Source: Isoetes taiwanensis (lineage: Eukaryota; Streptophyta; Lycopodiopsida; Isoetales; Isoetaceae). Taken from it: a DNA stretch of 64,000 bases. This document shows, one piece after another, positions 32,271 to 43,135 of this stretch. Location of the stretch: positions 18,093,018 to 18,157,017 of the forward strand of contig JAJEKV010000020.1 of the NCBI GenBank assembly GCA_021234155.1. The letters run 5' to 3'. Position 1 is the stretch's first letter. Every line of letters begins with the position of its first letter. Position numbers and translations under genes: made by a program. The notes under the pieces were generated by a model. The model made no database searches and had not been told where the DNA came from. It saw nothing but the letters and a program-made list of their open reading frames with translations.

Positions 32271-33256
32271 TCATGCTAAACAAGGAAAAGGAATGGCTGG
32301 TCCCCTCAGCCTTGTGAGCAAAAATATGAGAAGAATGGTGATGGTAGTGTAGGAAAATGGAAATTCGAGAACATGGGCAGCAATGATGACAAAAAGAGAT
32401 GAAAAAAAGAAATTATGTTGGGGAAAGTCCGAACGGATGGACATAGTGTTTGTGGAGTGATGTTTAAATGGATGTCTTCAGAAGGATGTTTATATGGAAC
32501 TGGAACAGGGACTTGACTCTGAGAGTGATTTGACTCATGACCTGACTTGACTTGCTTGACTTCTTTTGAAAGATGTGTGGAGTAGGAACAGTGATTGGAG
32601 TTGGGAGTGTTTTCTGACTTTTTCTTAGACTTGAGCTACCTTTATGGGAGGCTGATGGAAGGTAGCAGGCTGTGTTCTCTCTCTTGAAAAAAGATTTGGG
32701 AAGCAAGGGCTAGATGAGAATGGAACAAAGGCAGATGAACATGAATGGAATGTATCAAGTGAACCTGCAGGTGTGGAAAAAATATGATGTTAGTGCCACA
32801 TTCTCCCAGCTAATTGTGGTAATATTTAGCTGCTTGGGATCCTGCATCAGTGAAGAATTCTGGCTGATATGAATTGGAGGGCAACTGTTTGCTCAGGTGG
32901 AGATTACTCAGACTGATGGACCTGTTATGACAAGTTTTATATATGTTAGAAAACAACTCCTCTTATGCTGTCATGATTGTGAACTCAACCTGCAACATCA
33001 TAATACACACAAGATGTCAAAGTTAAACCTATTTTCTCTTTTTCCTTTTTTCTCTTTTCTCTTTTTTTTTGTCTTATGAAAGCAATTTCAAAACAACACT
33101 TAAAAGAGCACAAGCACTCAATAACACTAAAAGAGCACAAGCATTCAATAACACTAAAAGAGCACAAGCATCCACATTTTTAAGGAACATGCCTATTAAC
33201 TTTAAAGCTAGTGTTTCTAATAACTCAAATGGCTAACTATCCACTAACTGCTCTAT
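32271..33256 (-). other. E4 3' untranslated region with polypurine hairpin and tandem repeat
   Basis: 32295–32311 in minus sense is GGCTGAGGGGACCAGCC, 24 nt before the LTR. A 27-bp unit (containing AAAAGAGCACAAGCA and CAATAACACT) is repeated about three times at 33101–33173. The rest (about 900 bp) has no supported gene. Confidence 0.8.
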
Positions 33257-34884
33257 TCAAACAAACTCATACAAATATGTTGTTGCCAATACCTTTTCAG
33301 ATGCAATATGTTTATAGGGTTTATGAGTGCTGACTGTTGTGATATCTTCTAGGAAGTAAGAATTTGTACCGCTTGTCCACAGATTTTGTATGGCCCTTCC
33401 CATAAGCAAGTCAAATTTACCTTTGTGTTTTCCTTTGCCTTGTCCCATTTGAGAACCAGCTCTCCTTCTTTGAAACTTCCTTGCAATTTGTGAATGGCTT
33501 TGAATGCTGCTGCATCCTTTGCTTTCTTAAGCAACATGGTATTCTCTGCTTCAAACCTCTCTTCTTCTAGATGGAGCAATCTATCAAACCTTTCCCTGTA
33601 TGCTTCCTCTATCTGCATTTGAATCTTTAGAGCCAACCTTAATGAGGGTAACTCCAATTCCACTGGAACAACAGCCTCAACACCATAGACAAGAGCAAAA
33701 GGTGTATGATTAGTAGCACTTTTAATTGTAGTTCTATATGCCCAAAGTGCATCATGTAATTTAAGGTGCCAATCTTTTTTATGCACCTCTATTGTTTTCT
33801 TGAGAATAGCTTTTAGCACCTTGTTGGTAGATTCAGCCTGGCCATTGCCTTGAGGGTAGTATGCTGAGCTTTTCACATGCTTTACTTTCAAGGTCTTTAG
33901 CAGGTTGCTGATCACATCATTCATGAACTGAGTGCCTCTGTCAGAAACTATTTTCAGAGGGATGCCAAACCTAGTGCATATGTTTTCATGTAGGAACCTA
34001 GCAGTTGTTAGAGCATTTGCTTGTCTCAATGGGACAGCCTCTGCCCACTTGGTAAAGAAATCTGTTGCCACTAGTATGTATTCATGTTGAGAGGGAGAAT
34101 TTGGATTTATAGGTCCTATGAAGTCTAGTCCCCAAGTTTGGAATGGACCTGGAGACGTGATGCCAGTCAAGGCAGCAGGCTGAAGAATTCTTCTACCATG
34201 TATCTGGCATTTATGGCATCTCCTGATGGTTTCATAACAATCTTTAAACAAGCTAGGCCAATAGTATCCAGACCTGAGTATTTTCTTTGCAGTTGTGTCA
34301 GCTGCATAGTGGCCTCCACAAATTCCTTCATGACAAGCCTCCAGTATCAACTCAGCTTCTGACCTGTCAACACACCTTAATAAAACACCAGATTGATCAA
34401 TTTTACATAGCACATCTCCAATCATTCTGTATGTTTTTGCTCTTTCTTTGAATCTTCTCAACTGACTGCTTGTGAAGTTTTGTGGTACCTCTTCATGTTT
34501 GAGAAACTTGATGATTTCATCCTGCCAGTCTTCTTGCATCTTACTGGATAGCACAAGGTTAGTAGCAATTTCACACACTTCATCAGTACTTAAACCATCA
34601 AAATCTTCAAACTCAAACACCTTATTGGTCAAATAATCACTAGGACTCTTGATTGTTTTGACAGTTCTAACTTTTAGATTGTAATCCTGTATCTTGCAGG
34701 CCCATCTACATAACTTAGCCTTGCTCTGAGTTTTCTGGAACAGCATGGGAATAGGATTTTGATGCATCATTACTTTTACCTCATTGTCTTTCGAACTATA
34801 TGACCAAGCCTTTGTAGGAAAAACATTATTCTGCTGCACTTTTTTTTCCATTCTTGGGTTTTTGTTTTTCAAAGATCGGACCAA
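33257..34884 (-). pseudogene. E4 tether end and integrase
   Basis: The open segment 34884–33349 (511 aa) starts in the second RNase H region, which is diverged and out of frame at its beginning. It then has CRWACKIQ, the zinc-binding CHEGICGGHYAADTTAKKIL and CHKCQIHGR, and integrase motifs WGLDFIGP, SDRGTQFMN and GQAESTNKVLK. A frame change near 33400 puts the end of the GPY module in the segment 33448–33257. No chromodomain. Confidence 0.92.
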
Positions 34885-36650
34885 ATTTTGCTGGCAAAAG
34901 ATATTATCCCATGTTTCTGCATGAGTGCTATGCCTAAAGCTTTGCTAGTGACACTGATATATGCCTGGAATGGTTGAGCAAGGTCTGGTGGTTTAAGAAT
35001 CTCTGATTGGCATATGGAGGTTATCAACAGGTCAAATGCAGCTTGACATTCATCTGTCCATTCTATTGCAATGAATTTGCTCTCATTCTTGTTATACTTG
35101 CCAACACGTGTCAGAGCTGCCAAAGGACTTATGATGTGTGAAAAGTTAGGCACATACATTCTCAAAAAACTTGTCAAGCCCATGAAACTTTTCACCGCCT
35201 TTAAGGTTTTAGGTGGAGCTAATTTCTTCAAGGCCTCCATCTTTCCTTCAGACACTTTGATCCCTTGAGTAGATACCTCATGACCTAACAATTCACCTTT
35301 AGAACAGAGAAATACACACTTTTTTGGATTCAAGCACACTCCACCCTTCCTGCACAATTCCATTGTCATTGTCAGCAACTCCATATGCTTAGTATGAGAA
35401 GATCCTAGGCATAAATCATCCAAGAAAACTCTAAAATTTGACATTGGCATGCTTTGGAATATTTTATCCATTGCTCTTTGAAAGGTAGCAGATGCATTCA
35501 TCAAGCCAAAAGGCATTTTCATCATGGCAAAAGTACCCCAAGGGGTTATGAAAGAGGTCTTAGCTTGATCTGCCTCTTTTATCTTGATTTGATTGAAACC
35601 TGAAAATCCATCCAAAAAGGAATATATTTCTTTCCCTGCAGTTGCATGTAACACTTCTTCTAGAAATGGTAATGGATAACAATCTTTAATAGTGGCCTTG
35701 TTTAGATCCCTGTAATCTATACAGATCCTAATGCTCTTATTTTTCTTTTCTACTGGAACAATGCAAGACAACCAGTCAGGATTTGTTATCTCTTTGATAA
35801 CCTCAGCTTCCTTCATCTTCAATAATTCCTCTCTGATCAGGGTAAGCAGTGATGCATTTATTCTTCTGAGTTTTTGCATTACAGGTTTAGCATCTTCTTT
35901 TATCTTTATTTCAAACTCACAGATATCAGTCCTCACTCCTACTAATTCTGTATAATCCCAGGCAAATACATCCTTCCAGCTCTCAAAGAAAATTTTTAAA
36001 GAGGCCTCATCTTTGCTATCAAATAGATCTCCAAGGAAAAGTGTTCTTACCTGCCCATTTTTGTTGATGGTTAACTCTTTTACCTCTTTTTCTTGTTGTG
36101 CATCTATCACCAGAATAGGATAAAGTTGTGTTGCATCTTCCTTGTTCAACTCATCTTCATTTATAGCTCCCTCAGCCAAATAGTCAAGGAGCACGGTTCT
36201 GCAAAGTGCATCTGCTTCACAATTTTCCTCCCTAGGTATATGTTTGATCTCCCAAGCCTTGAACTTGCTTAGCAATTGCAGTACCCTTTCTTTGAGTTCT
36301 GACATGTCCTGGTTTTTTGTTTGATATTCTCCAGTTACCTGTCTGCATATCAGTTGAGAGTCACCAAAGATAGATATGTTAGTCAAACCTAAAGCCAAAG
36401 ACTCTTCTAAGCCAGCTACAAGCGCCTTATATTCAGCCATATTTGAAGTGATCCCTTCATGCACTCTACCAACTTTGGATAAAAGTTTATTGGCAGAGTT
36501 TCTGATGACAGCTGCAGAAGATGCTATATTCAATTTGATTGAAATTCCACCATCAAACCACAACACACCTTTATTGGGTTTTGCTTCTATGTCAGGGTCA
36601 TCTAAACAGGTGGGTATGATTTCTATTGGTTTCTGCACGTAAACAGGCAT
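34869..36650 (-). CDS. E4 RNase H–reverse transcriptase, single open frame of 593 codons
   Basis: This segment is the clearest view of the unusual domain order. Residues about 30–155 are an RNase H with D33 (WFDGG), E73 (AEYKAL), D97 (GDSQL) and D147 (EADALCR). Residues about 250–500 are the RT with IRICIDYRDLNKATIKD (308–323), D347 (FLDGFSG), FGLMNASATFQRAM and D411/D412 (FLDDLCLG). Residues about 540–590 begin the Ty3 RNase H, reading AYISVTSKALGIALMQ, where the first catalytic Asp is Ser/Thr. It is part of a polyprotein; the frame is lost upstream (36651–36790) and downstream (34870). Confidence 0.92.
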   Translation of the reverse strand: MPVYVQKPIEIIPTCLDDPDIEAKPNKGVLWFDGGISIKLNIASSAAVIRNSANKLLSKVGRVHEGITSNMAEYKALVAGLEESLALGLTNISIFGDSQLICRQVTGEYQTKNQDMSELKERVLQLLSKFKAWEIKHIPREENCEADALCRTVLLDYLAEGAINEDELNKEDATQLYPILVIDAQQEKEVKELTINKNGQVRTLFLGDLFDSKDEASLKIFFESWKDVFAWDYTELVGVRTDICEFEIKIKEDAKPVMQKLRRINASLLTLIREELLKMKEAEVIKEITNPDWLSCIVPVEKKNKSIRICIDYRDLNKATIKDCYPLPFLEEVLHATAGKEIYSFLDGFSGFNQIKIKEADQAKTSFITPWGTFAMMKMPFGLMNASATFQRAMDKIFQSMPMSNFRVFLDDLCLGSSHTKHMELLTMTMELCRKGGVCLNPKKCVFLCSKGELLGHEVSTQGIKVSEGKMEALKKLAPPKTLKAVKSFMGLTSFLRMYVPNFSHIISPLAALTRVGKYNKNESKFIAIEWTDECQAAFDLLITSICQSEILKPPDLAQPFQAYISVTSKALGIALMQKHGIISFASKIWSDL

Positions 36651-36791
36651 TTTTAAACACCTGGCTCATCTTCAATCAACATGTCTTGTTCTATAAAGTT
36701 TATGCAGATTAGCATCACCTGTTTTTATTGTATAGAGTTACAGTTCTTGCTCCATTTGAAATAGTACTTTGCGCCCTTTGGACCAGCAGGT

Positions 36792-38525
36792 CTAGCATCT
36801 CTGATGAGACAACCATCTCCTTCCCAACAACAAGTCATATATGTCAGTCACATTACAGTTATCTTCAAAAGCCACAACTATGAAACTTGCCTCAACAATT
36901 ATACCTTCAATTTCTATTGGCACCTTTGTCACTAGTCCTACAGGTTTTATTTTAGCATTGGAGAATGACCTCAATATGACAGGTGATGGTTGAGTGACAG
37001 CAAGACCACATTTCTTCATTACATGCTGAGGCATGACATTTAGTGGGGAACCTCCATCTAGCAAGACCCTAGATAAATGCAAGTCACCTAAACTAGCTGA
37101 GCAAGTGAAGGCACCTGGATCCTTTTCTTCTTGAGTTAATACTACCTTCTCTGTCTCATGCACATCAGTAAAAGAAATTTGTTCAACATCATTACACTTC
37201 AATATTTTCTCTCTATAGCTAGGTGCAATTCGGAGAAGTGTGAGGAGATCTATGCTTACTTTAGAACTTTTCAGGATCACATCTAGCTCATCTAACTCTT
37301 TGTCTTTTTTATTAAACTTCTCAAAAGGAGGTGGAGCTATTACCTGAACTTCTTTGTTGACAGGAATGTTCTTGCTCATACCTTTATCTGCAGGTGTCCC
37401 ATTTTCCAACATTTTTCTTGTCTGTACCACCATGATCTCTTCTTGCTCCTCATATTCCTCTACAAACCTAATGGCAGATGTCCCTTCCAATTTCTTGCCT
37501 TTGTCCTGCTTGTCAAAGTATTCCTTGACAAAACATTTGTCTTCGAGATGACCTATTTCCTTGCAGAAATTGCACACAGGGCAGATCTTTCCAAAATGAC
37601 CTTTCTTTCCACATTTTAAGCATGCTCTGTAATAGCAAATATCAGAAGGATGAGTATCTTTGAAACAATGTGCACAAGGGGGATAAGTTTTTTTGCTGTT
37701 CTTCAACTCCAAAAGTTGTTTGGTCAGTTCTGCAATGGTCTCAGACATTTTGGCCATCTCATTCTTGGATTCATTGCTTTTAGGTGTAGCTTCTTCATCT
37801 TTGGACTTTCTTCTTTCTTTTTGCACTGCATACACAGGTACATGCTCATACTCCTGCTCATAATCTGGATAAAAAGGGTCAGCACAATGGTTTACATGGT
37901 TATCAGGTAAAAAGGACATATCATTGGAGATTTTAGTTGCCTTTTCAAAAGCTTTGTGTATGGTATCAAAACCTTCCTGATTTTGAATTTTTAGCATCTT
38001 CCTGTGCACCTTAGGTCTTGGTGACAGTCCCTTAATGAAAGCAGCCACAAAATAGAGTGTGGGAGTAGGTACCTGACTCTTTTGGCATTTCCTCAGGTAT
38101 GCACTAAACCTTTCCACATAGTGGTTAATACTTTCACCTGCCCTTATACAAAAAGTCTGTAGCTCGTTTGCTAGCTCTTGAGGGGCAGACAGTTTGCCAA
38201 ACCTAGCTAAAAATTGCTGCACAAGACTCTCATATGTATTAGTACCCATAACTGAGGTCACATGCTCACACCAAGCATATGCCTCATCAGATTTCATGCA
38301 TCTCTTAAACTCAGAAAACCTACAGCCCTTTTTACAACCATAATCTCTATAATATTCATCGAATACCTTCAGAAAATGGTTGGCATTCATGGTTGGCTCA
38401 AATATGGGTGGAGTAATGGGCAAACTTAGCTCAAAACACTGTGGGATTGCACAATTTGGCTGCACCACAGCTGCAACAGGTACTCCTTGTGGTTCCAATG
38501 GTTGGAGCTTTCTTGCTTTGTTCAT
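36792..38525 (-). CDS. E4 gag–protease, single open frame of 577 codons
   Basis: Capsid core (FELSLPITPPIFEPTMNANHF, then LARFGKLSAPQELANEL) is followed by a charged linker, CLKCGKKGHFGKIC and CNFCKEIGHLEDKC near residues 295–325, and protease LLDGGSPLNVMPQ near residue 485. It ends at VTDIYDLLLGRRWLS where sequence diverges from E5. A MAP-type start at about 38542, matching the other elements, is in another frame, so the true N-terminus is probably frameshifted and 38525 is a secondary ATG. Confidence 0.9.
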   Translation of the reverse strand: MNKARKLQPLEPQGVPVAAVVQPNCAIPQCFELSLPITPPIFEPTMNANHFLKVFDEYYRDYGCKKGCRFSEFKRCMKSDEAYAWCEHVTSVMGTNTYESLVQQFLARFGKLSAPQELANELQTFCIRAGESINHYVERFSAYLRKCQKSQVPTPTLYFVAAFIKGLSPRPKVHRKMLKIQNQEGFDTIHKAFEKATKISNDMSFLPDNHVNHCADPFYPDYEQEYEHVPVYAVQKERRKSKDEEATPKSNESKNEMAKMSETIAELTKQLLELKNSKKTYPPCAHCFKDTHPSDICYYRACLKCGKKGHFGKICPVCNFCKEIGHLEDKCFVKEYFDKQDKGKKLEGTSAIRFVEEYEEQEEIMVVQTRKMLENGTPADKGMSKNIPVNKEVQVIAPPPFEKFNKKDKELDELDVILKSSKVSIDLLTLLRIAPSYREKILKCNDVEQISFTDVHETEKVVLTQEEKDPGAFTCSASLGDLHLSRVLLDGGSPLNVMPQHVMKKCGLAVTQPSPVILRSFSNAKIKPVGLVTKVPIEIEGIIVEASFIVVAFEDNCNVTDIYDLLLGRRWLSHQRC

Positions 38526-38565
38526 TTCTTCTAGGAGCCATGAGTTCTTTGTAAACCAGGTGGAA

Positions 38566-38583
38566 ATCTCGGTAGGACCTCCA
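38566..38583 (-). other. E4 primer-binding site
   Basis: Minus-sense TGGAGGTCCTACCGAGAT, 3 nt from the LTR; its complement ATCTCGGTAGGACCTCCA is the best tRNA-Gln-like match of the set. Confidence 0.87.
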
Positions 38584-38586
38584 AAA

Positions 38587-40927
38587 TGTTGATGGCAAAC
38601 CTGGCTAAGCCACCAACCTCAGGTCAAAGAAGCTCTAATTTTGGTCTAGGACCTCCAGATCACTTGAGGTGATCACTCTGTGCTGAGATATCTGTTCTTA
38701 AACTTCCAGAAAACAAGATTTCACTAGTTTCCCAAAAGCCAAAAAAACTAGTCTTATTCTAACAGGCACTGAGATCAATGTACTCGACATTTTGGATCCA
38801 AACTAGCATAGCATACCACAATAATATCTGAAGAAGGTGTTGTAGAAAGTCTATGCAAAGAGTCCTCACGGTTGGCGAGAAATAATGATTCTTGACTAAG
38901 TCAGAAATTGGTCAATGGACTGGACAGTGCACTAAATTTTGCCAAATGAAAATGGCACTAGATTTTTGATCCAACCAAATTCAAACAGTGAATATGAGCC
39001 CTGCACAATAAGGGCATGCTATTTCCAGGGTCAAAAACTCAGTCTGTAATTAAAGAAGCATGTCTGAGCACCTGATTATCCATGAAAAATGAGGCAGACT
39101 TTAAAATATCAATGGATTGATCTTTCTCCTCTCTATTTTTTGCTTTTCCTTACCTAAATGATTGCACTAATGCAGCTGGAGCTTTGCATGCAAACCAATG
39201 CAGAAGTATGTTTGTTTTTTTTTTCATTTACTAGAGTCAACTCAAATACAAATGCATCAAATGATATTTTCCAAGGTCAGATTTTCATTAAACTCGAATC
39301 AAAGTCATCACATTCGATATCATGTTAATGATCAAGATGATCAGTCAACAAGACATCTCTAAAACACACAAATCATGAATTTTTTGGATACAAATCGATC
39401 ATAATGTGCCTCAGGATAGATTTCTTAAGGCAGGAGGAACTCTCAGCATCAATTCCGACTTCACACTTCAGGTACTTCGTCTGTAAATCGCGCAAAAGCC
39501 CACACTTTTCTCTGTCGAATGAATCCCCTTTTGAAGACTCTGTTTCCGGCCGGATCTTGGCAAATTCGGGATCTTGGCCATGTTTTTGGTTGGTTTAGAC
39601 ATTTCTTTGGGTGCAACAGGACAGGAATGGTTAGCCAATGTAATGATTACTCAGTTCAATCGACAAAAAACAAGTTCTTGGCAAGTCACATTTTTAGGGT
39701 TCGGAGTTTTCTTGAGAGCAATTATCCCACAGGCAGAAATCAAAAAAGAGGCTAAGGTATAAATAGAGAGCTATTTTCCTCTCTCTTGATTACGTGGTCT
39801 CCTCCCACGCCAAGCTCGGCTCGTGTTTCGACTTGGCATGCCAGGGGGGACGCCACTTGGCAGAGGATGAGAGGGTAGATAGATGGGGGGGTAGATGTAG
39901 GTAGGTTTTGCCATTTTTTTCAAATGAAGCACGTTTCCCAAGAAAGCCACTTAGAAGATCAATACACACTCTTTTTTCAAAATTTTTTGTGCCAGCTGGC
40001 ATGGCTTCATGAGGGCTATCAGGTGGTATTATCAAATTTTCAAATGCAATACTTTGTTTTTTGTAGAAAAAATGAATGGGGTGAGTAGGCATTAGATATG
40101 GGATTTGGTGAGGTGGCAAGGAGGAAGAAGAAGGCTAATAGGCACATTTGTCAATCATTTCAATCTTATGGTTGACCAACTTTTTGGGTTTGGTCAACAT
40201 TTGCCTAGTCATCATTTGATGATGCAAGTTGATGTGATGATGTGGAATGATGTAATGGTGTTAAGTGATGTCATGGTATGGAGTGATGTGGTGATGTGGA
40301 CACTTGTTGCTTAGGTGGCAACTTGGTGAATGACCTATGGAGGTAGCAAATGATGAGTGGACCAATGTGGCTTTGTAAGTGATGAGATATGTATCTAGTC
40401 ATCATGCCATGTCACTTGGAGGTGGTGACTAGGCAAACTCGTGTTTTAGCTTTTCCTTTCCCTTTTTTTGTATTTTGGCTAGCATAAAATGCTCCCCTTT
40501 TTTAGCCACATGGTGTGGAGTGTGTGATAATGGAATGACATGATGACAAAAGATGATGTAGAACTTGATGCTTAGGCAATCCTTTTGGTGTAACAACTTT
40601 GAAAATGTGCCTTAGGTAGTGGTAGGTCAACTATGGAACAAAAGGCTATGTGTGAGATGTATGGTGGTATGGGGTGATGGAATGTTGGAAATGTGGAGTG
40701 TGAGGTAGGGGAATAGATATGACAACATGAAGGAGAAAAGATACCATTTTAATAGCTTGCCAACTTCATAGGGGTCTTCCAAACTTCCAGATGCTTAGAT
40801 CCTCTCAATGTGTGACCTTGATTCCAGTTCAATGTCTTCACTTGGTTCTTCAACATAGTATCTTCTTTTTCCTGCAACATGAATAAGACTTGATGGCACT
40901 TTGCCATGTTGCCATAGCAGGGCAACA
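38587..40927 (-). repeat. E4 5' LTR
   Basis: TGTTGATGGC to GGGCAACA in plus reading. TATA-like TATAAATA at 39758–39765 (minus sense TATTTATA). Confidence 0.96.
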
Positions 40928-40932
40928 ACCTC

Positions 40933-43092
40933 CCAAAGTCAAACTTGACCTTGAAGGTTCTTTCTAGTCAAAATACACTTTCATGAAACACCCACTTGCT
41001 TCATCATCCACGAGTTCAAAAGTGACTTGACTTGTTCATAATCTTGCTCATGAAGTCAACATCCCATGCAACTTGAGTAAAGTTTAAAAAAGGTTGCAAA
41101 AATTCCTAAGGGAAGTGCTCAAATTTCAAATATGCCCAAAGAGGTACTTAAAAGTTGCACCATGAAATCTTTGGCACCTAAATGAGCACTTGATGTGCCA
41201 AGTCACTTCACACCTCACTTCACACGCCAAGCCATCTTCATTTTAGCCATTTCATGTCAAACTCTCACATTCAAATCAAAATTCATATCAAAGTTAAACT
41301 AGCATCATTGTTGCCACATCACCATTGACACCTCATCACTCACACACATCATCTCCATATCATTCAAAAATTTTGACTAGAAAGAATTTTCAAATTCAAG
41401 ATGGCTGACATGTCATCATTCCTATTTGCCACATCATACCACCTAGCCTTGTCATCATTTCCAAATGCCACTTCATCCATTCCTTAGCTCATTTTTTTGC
41501 CAAAATCTAAAGAGCTCCTTTATGAGAAGAGATTCCAGAATCTTATAGGGTACAAAAAAAGATTCCCCTAGGAAAAAAGAATTTTGAAAAAAGGCTTTGT
41601 TTCGAGCATTATATGTGCTTCCTAGGGAATCGTGCCTTAGGGTTTAGGGGGTGCAAAAATTTTCCTACCTACCCCCCCCTTAGCCTAATTTCTCTTTCCA
41701 GCCAATCTTCCCCTGCCGCGTGGAATATCCGGGCGTGTGGGGCGGTGGAGGTACCGGATCCCACGTGGATATTGCACGCAATAATCAGAAATATTGAATT
41801 TTCTTCTTGTTATATACCTTGGCCGCCAGATCAGTTTAAGCCTGTGGGATATTTCGTCTGAAACCGTATGAACCCTAAATTTGGAAAACGCCAAGATCCA
41901 GTTAATTCGGCCCAACAAACTAGTAAATCATGACCTAAACTAGCCGAATCACCATGTTTAATGCCAAGAATGATAATTGTGAGCTAAAAGACAGAGGATT
42001 GAAGGGGAATGATCACGATCTCAACGGAACAGAGCATTTACAAAAGAGGTTTTTTGGCACAGAAGAATTTCGAGGGCTTTGAGGCAAAGAAGCACTTTCT
42101 GGCTTTGAAGAAGGACCGGCTTGATGATCTTGAGCTTGATTCTGACCTCCCATGTTTACCTTTGATTCAGATTATTGACCCAATTCTCTGGATTTTTTGA
42201 ATGTGTACCTATTTGATCCTGTGCCCAAGACCCCGAGCTTGGGATATTATATTGTATCTTTTGAGTGTGATTAAATTGAAAATCCGACCTTTGCAGCAAT
42301 CGGTTTGAGTTGCATTGAGATTTGTTCCCAAAAGCAAACAATTGCCAGAGGCTAGGTGTTTAGTACACTGCACAAAACCGCCCGATGTGCGTTGTTTGCC
42401 TATGTGATAGATTTTTAGAGAGTGCAAAAAGCCAAATTCCTGTCAAAACATCAAACCAGCATTTTCAGATCCTGAGGTATTGCACAGCAGGCATGGAGCA
42501 TAGAAGAGCAATGGTTCAAGTATCAATCCTGCCAAATTAAATATGTGGAACTAGGCAATACTAGACATGCGTGCAGTTCGCCTTTAGAAAATATTTTCTT
42601 TCAAGAATATTCACTTCTTATAGTCAGGCAAAAAATTATCAAAAGCAAAAAATTAGGCCTTTTGTGTCACAGAGAAAAGTTGGCCCCTGGTGTGCAGACA
42701 AATCTGAGAAGAATAGAGTTGGTAACTCCAGAAAATCTATTGCCAATATCGAGTTTCAGATTTCAGCTCTCTGCTAGGGATATTGACCAAAACTTGACTG
42801 GGTCAGTGATCTAATCTTGGCCCATCTAGCCTACTCTGACCTTGCTGAGTTTTTGCAGTCTGTTAGTGTCAAGTGTTGAGCACCTTGAGGAGAGATACCC
42901 ACATCCATAGCTTTATAGATCACATTCTGCAAGTTATTTTGTGAAGCAGACTTTTTTGCCTTCAGGGAAACACGCTCCTAGTGAACTTTTGTGCATTTTT
43001 TCTGGAATCTTTGCACTCAGAGTGGTTGCCTTAAGCAACCTGGAGATTCTAAACCACTGAGGTTGAAGGTTTTGCCAGGAACACCTTCAACA
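40933..43092 (+). repeat. E5 5' LTR, second piece
   Basis: Continues 29592–29927 after the ACCTC duplication and matches 49510–51672. TATA-like motif at 41811–41816. The 3' end folds as GTTGAAGG / CCTTCAAC with GCCAGG in the loop, preceded by GGTTGC-CTTAA-GCAACC. Confidence 0.95.
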
Positions 43093-43095
43093 TTT

Positions 43096-43113
43096 TGGAG
43101 GTTCTACCGAGAT
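43096..43113 (+). other. E5 primer-binding site
   Basis: TGGAGGTTCTACCGAGAT, 3 nt after the 5' LTR. Confidence 0.87.
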
Positions 43114-43135
43114 CATTTTCCTGGAATCTGAACTC

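Larger units (their letters stand above)
29928..40927 (-). mobile_element. E4: Ty3/gypsy LTR retrotransposon, minus strand
   Basis: 11.0 kb with LTRs 29928–32270 and 38587–40927 (2,343 and 2,341 bp) and duplication ACCTC at 29923–29927 and 40928–40932. It inserted in the E5 5' LTR and is younger than E5. Coding parts on the minus strand: gag-protease 38525–36792, RNase H/RT 36650–34869, integrase 34884–33257. Confidence 0.97.
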
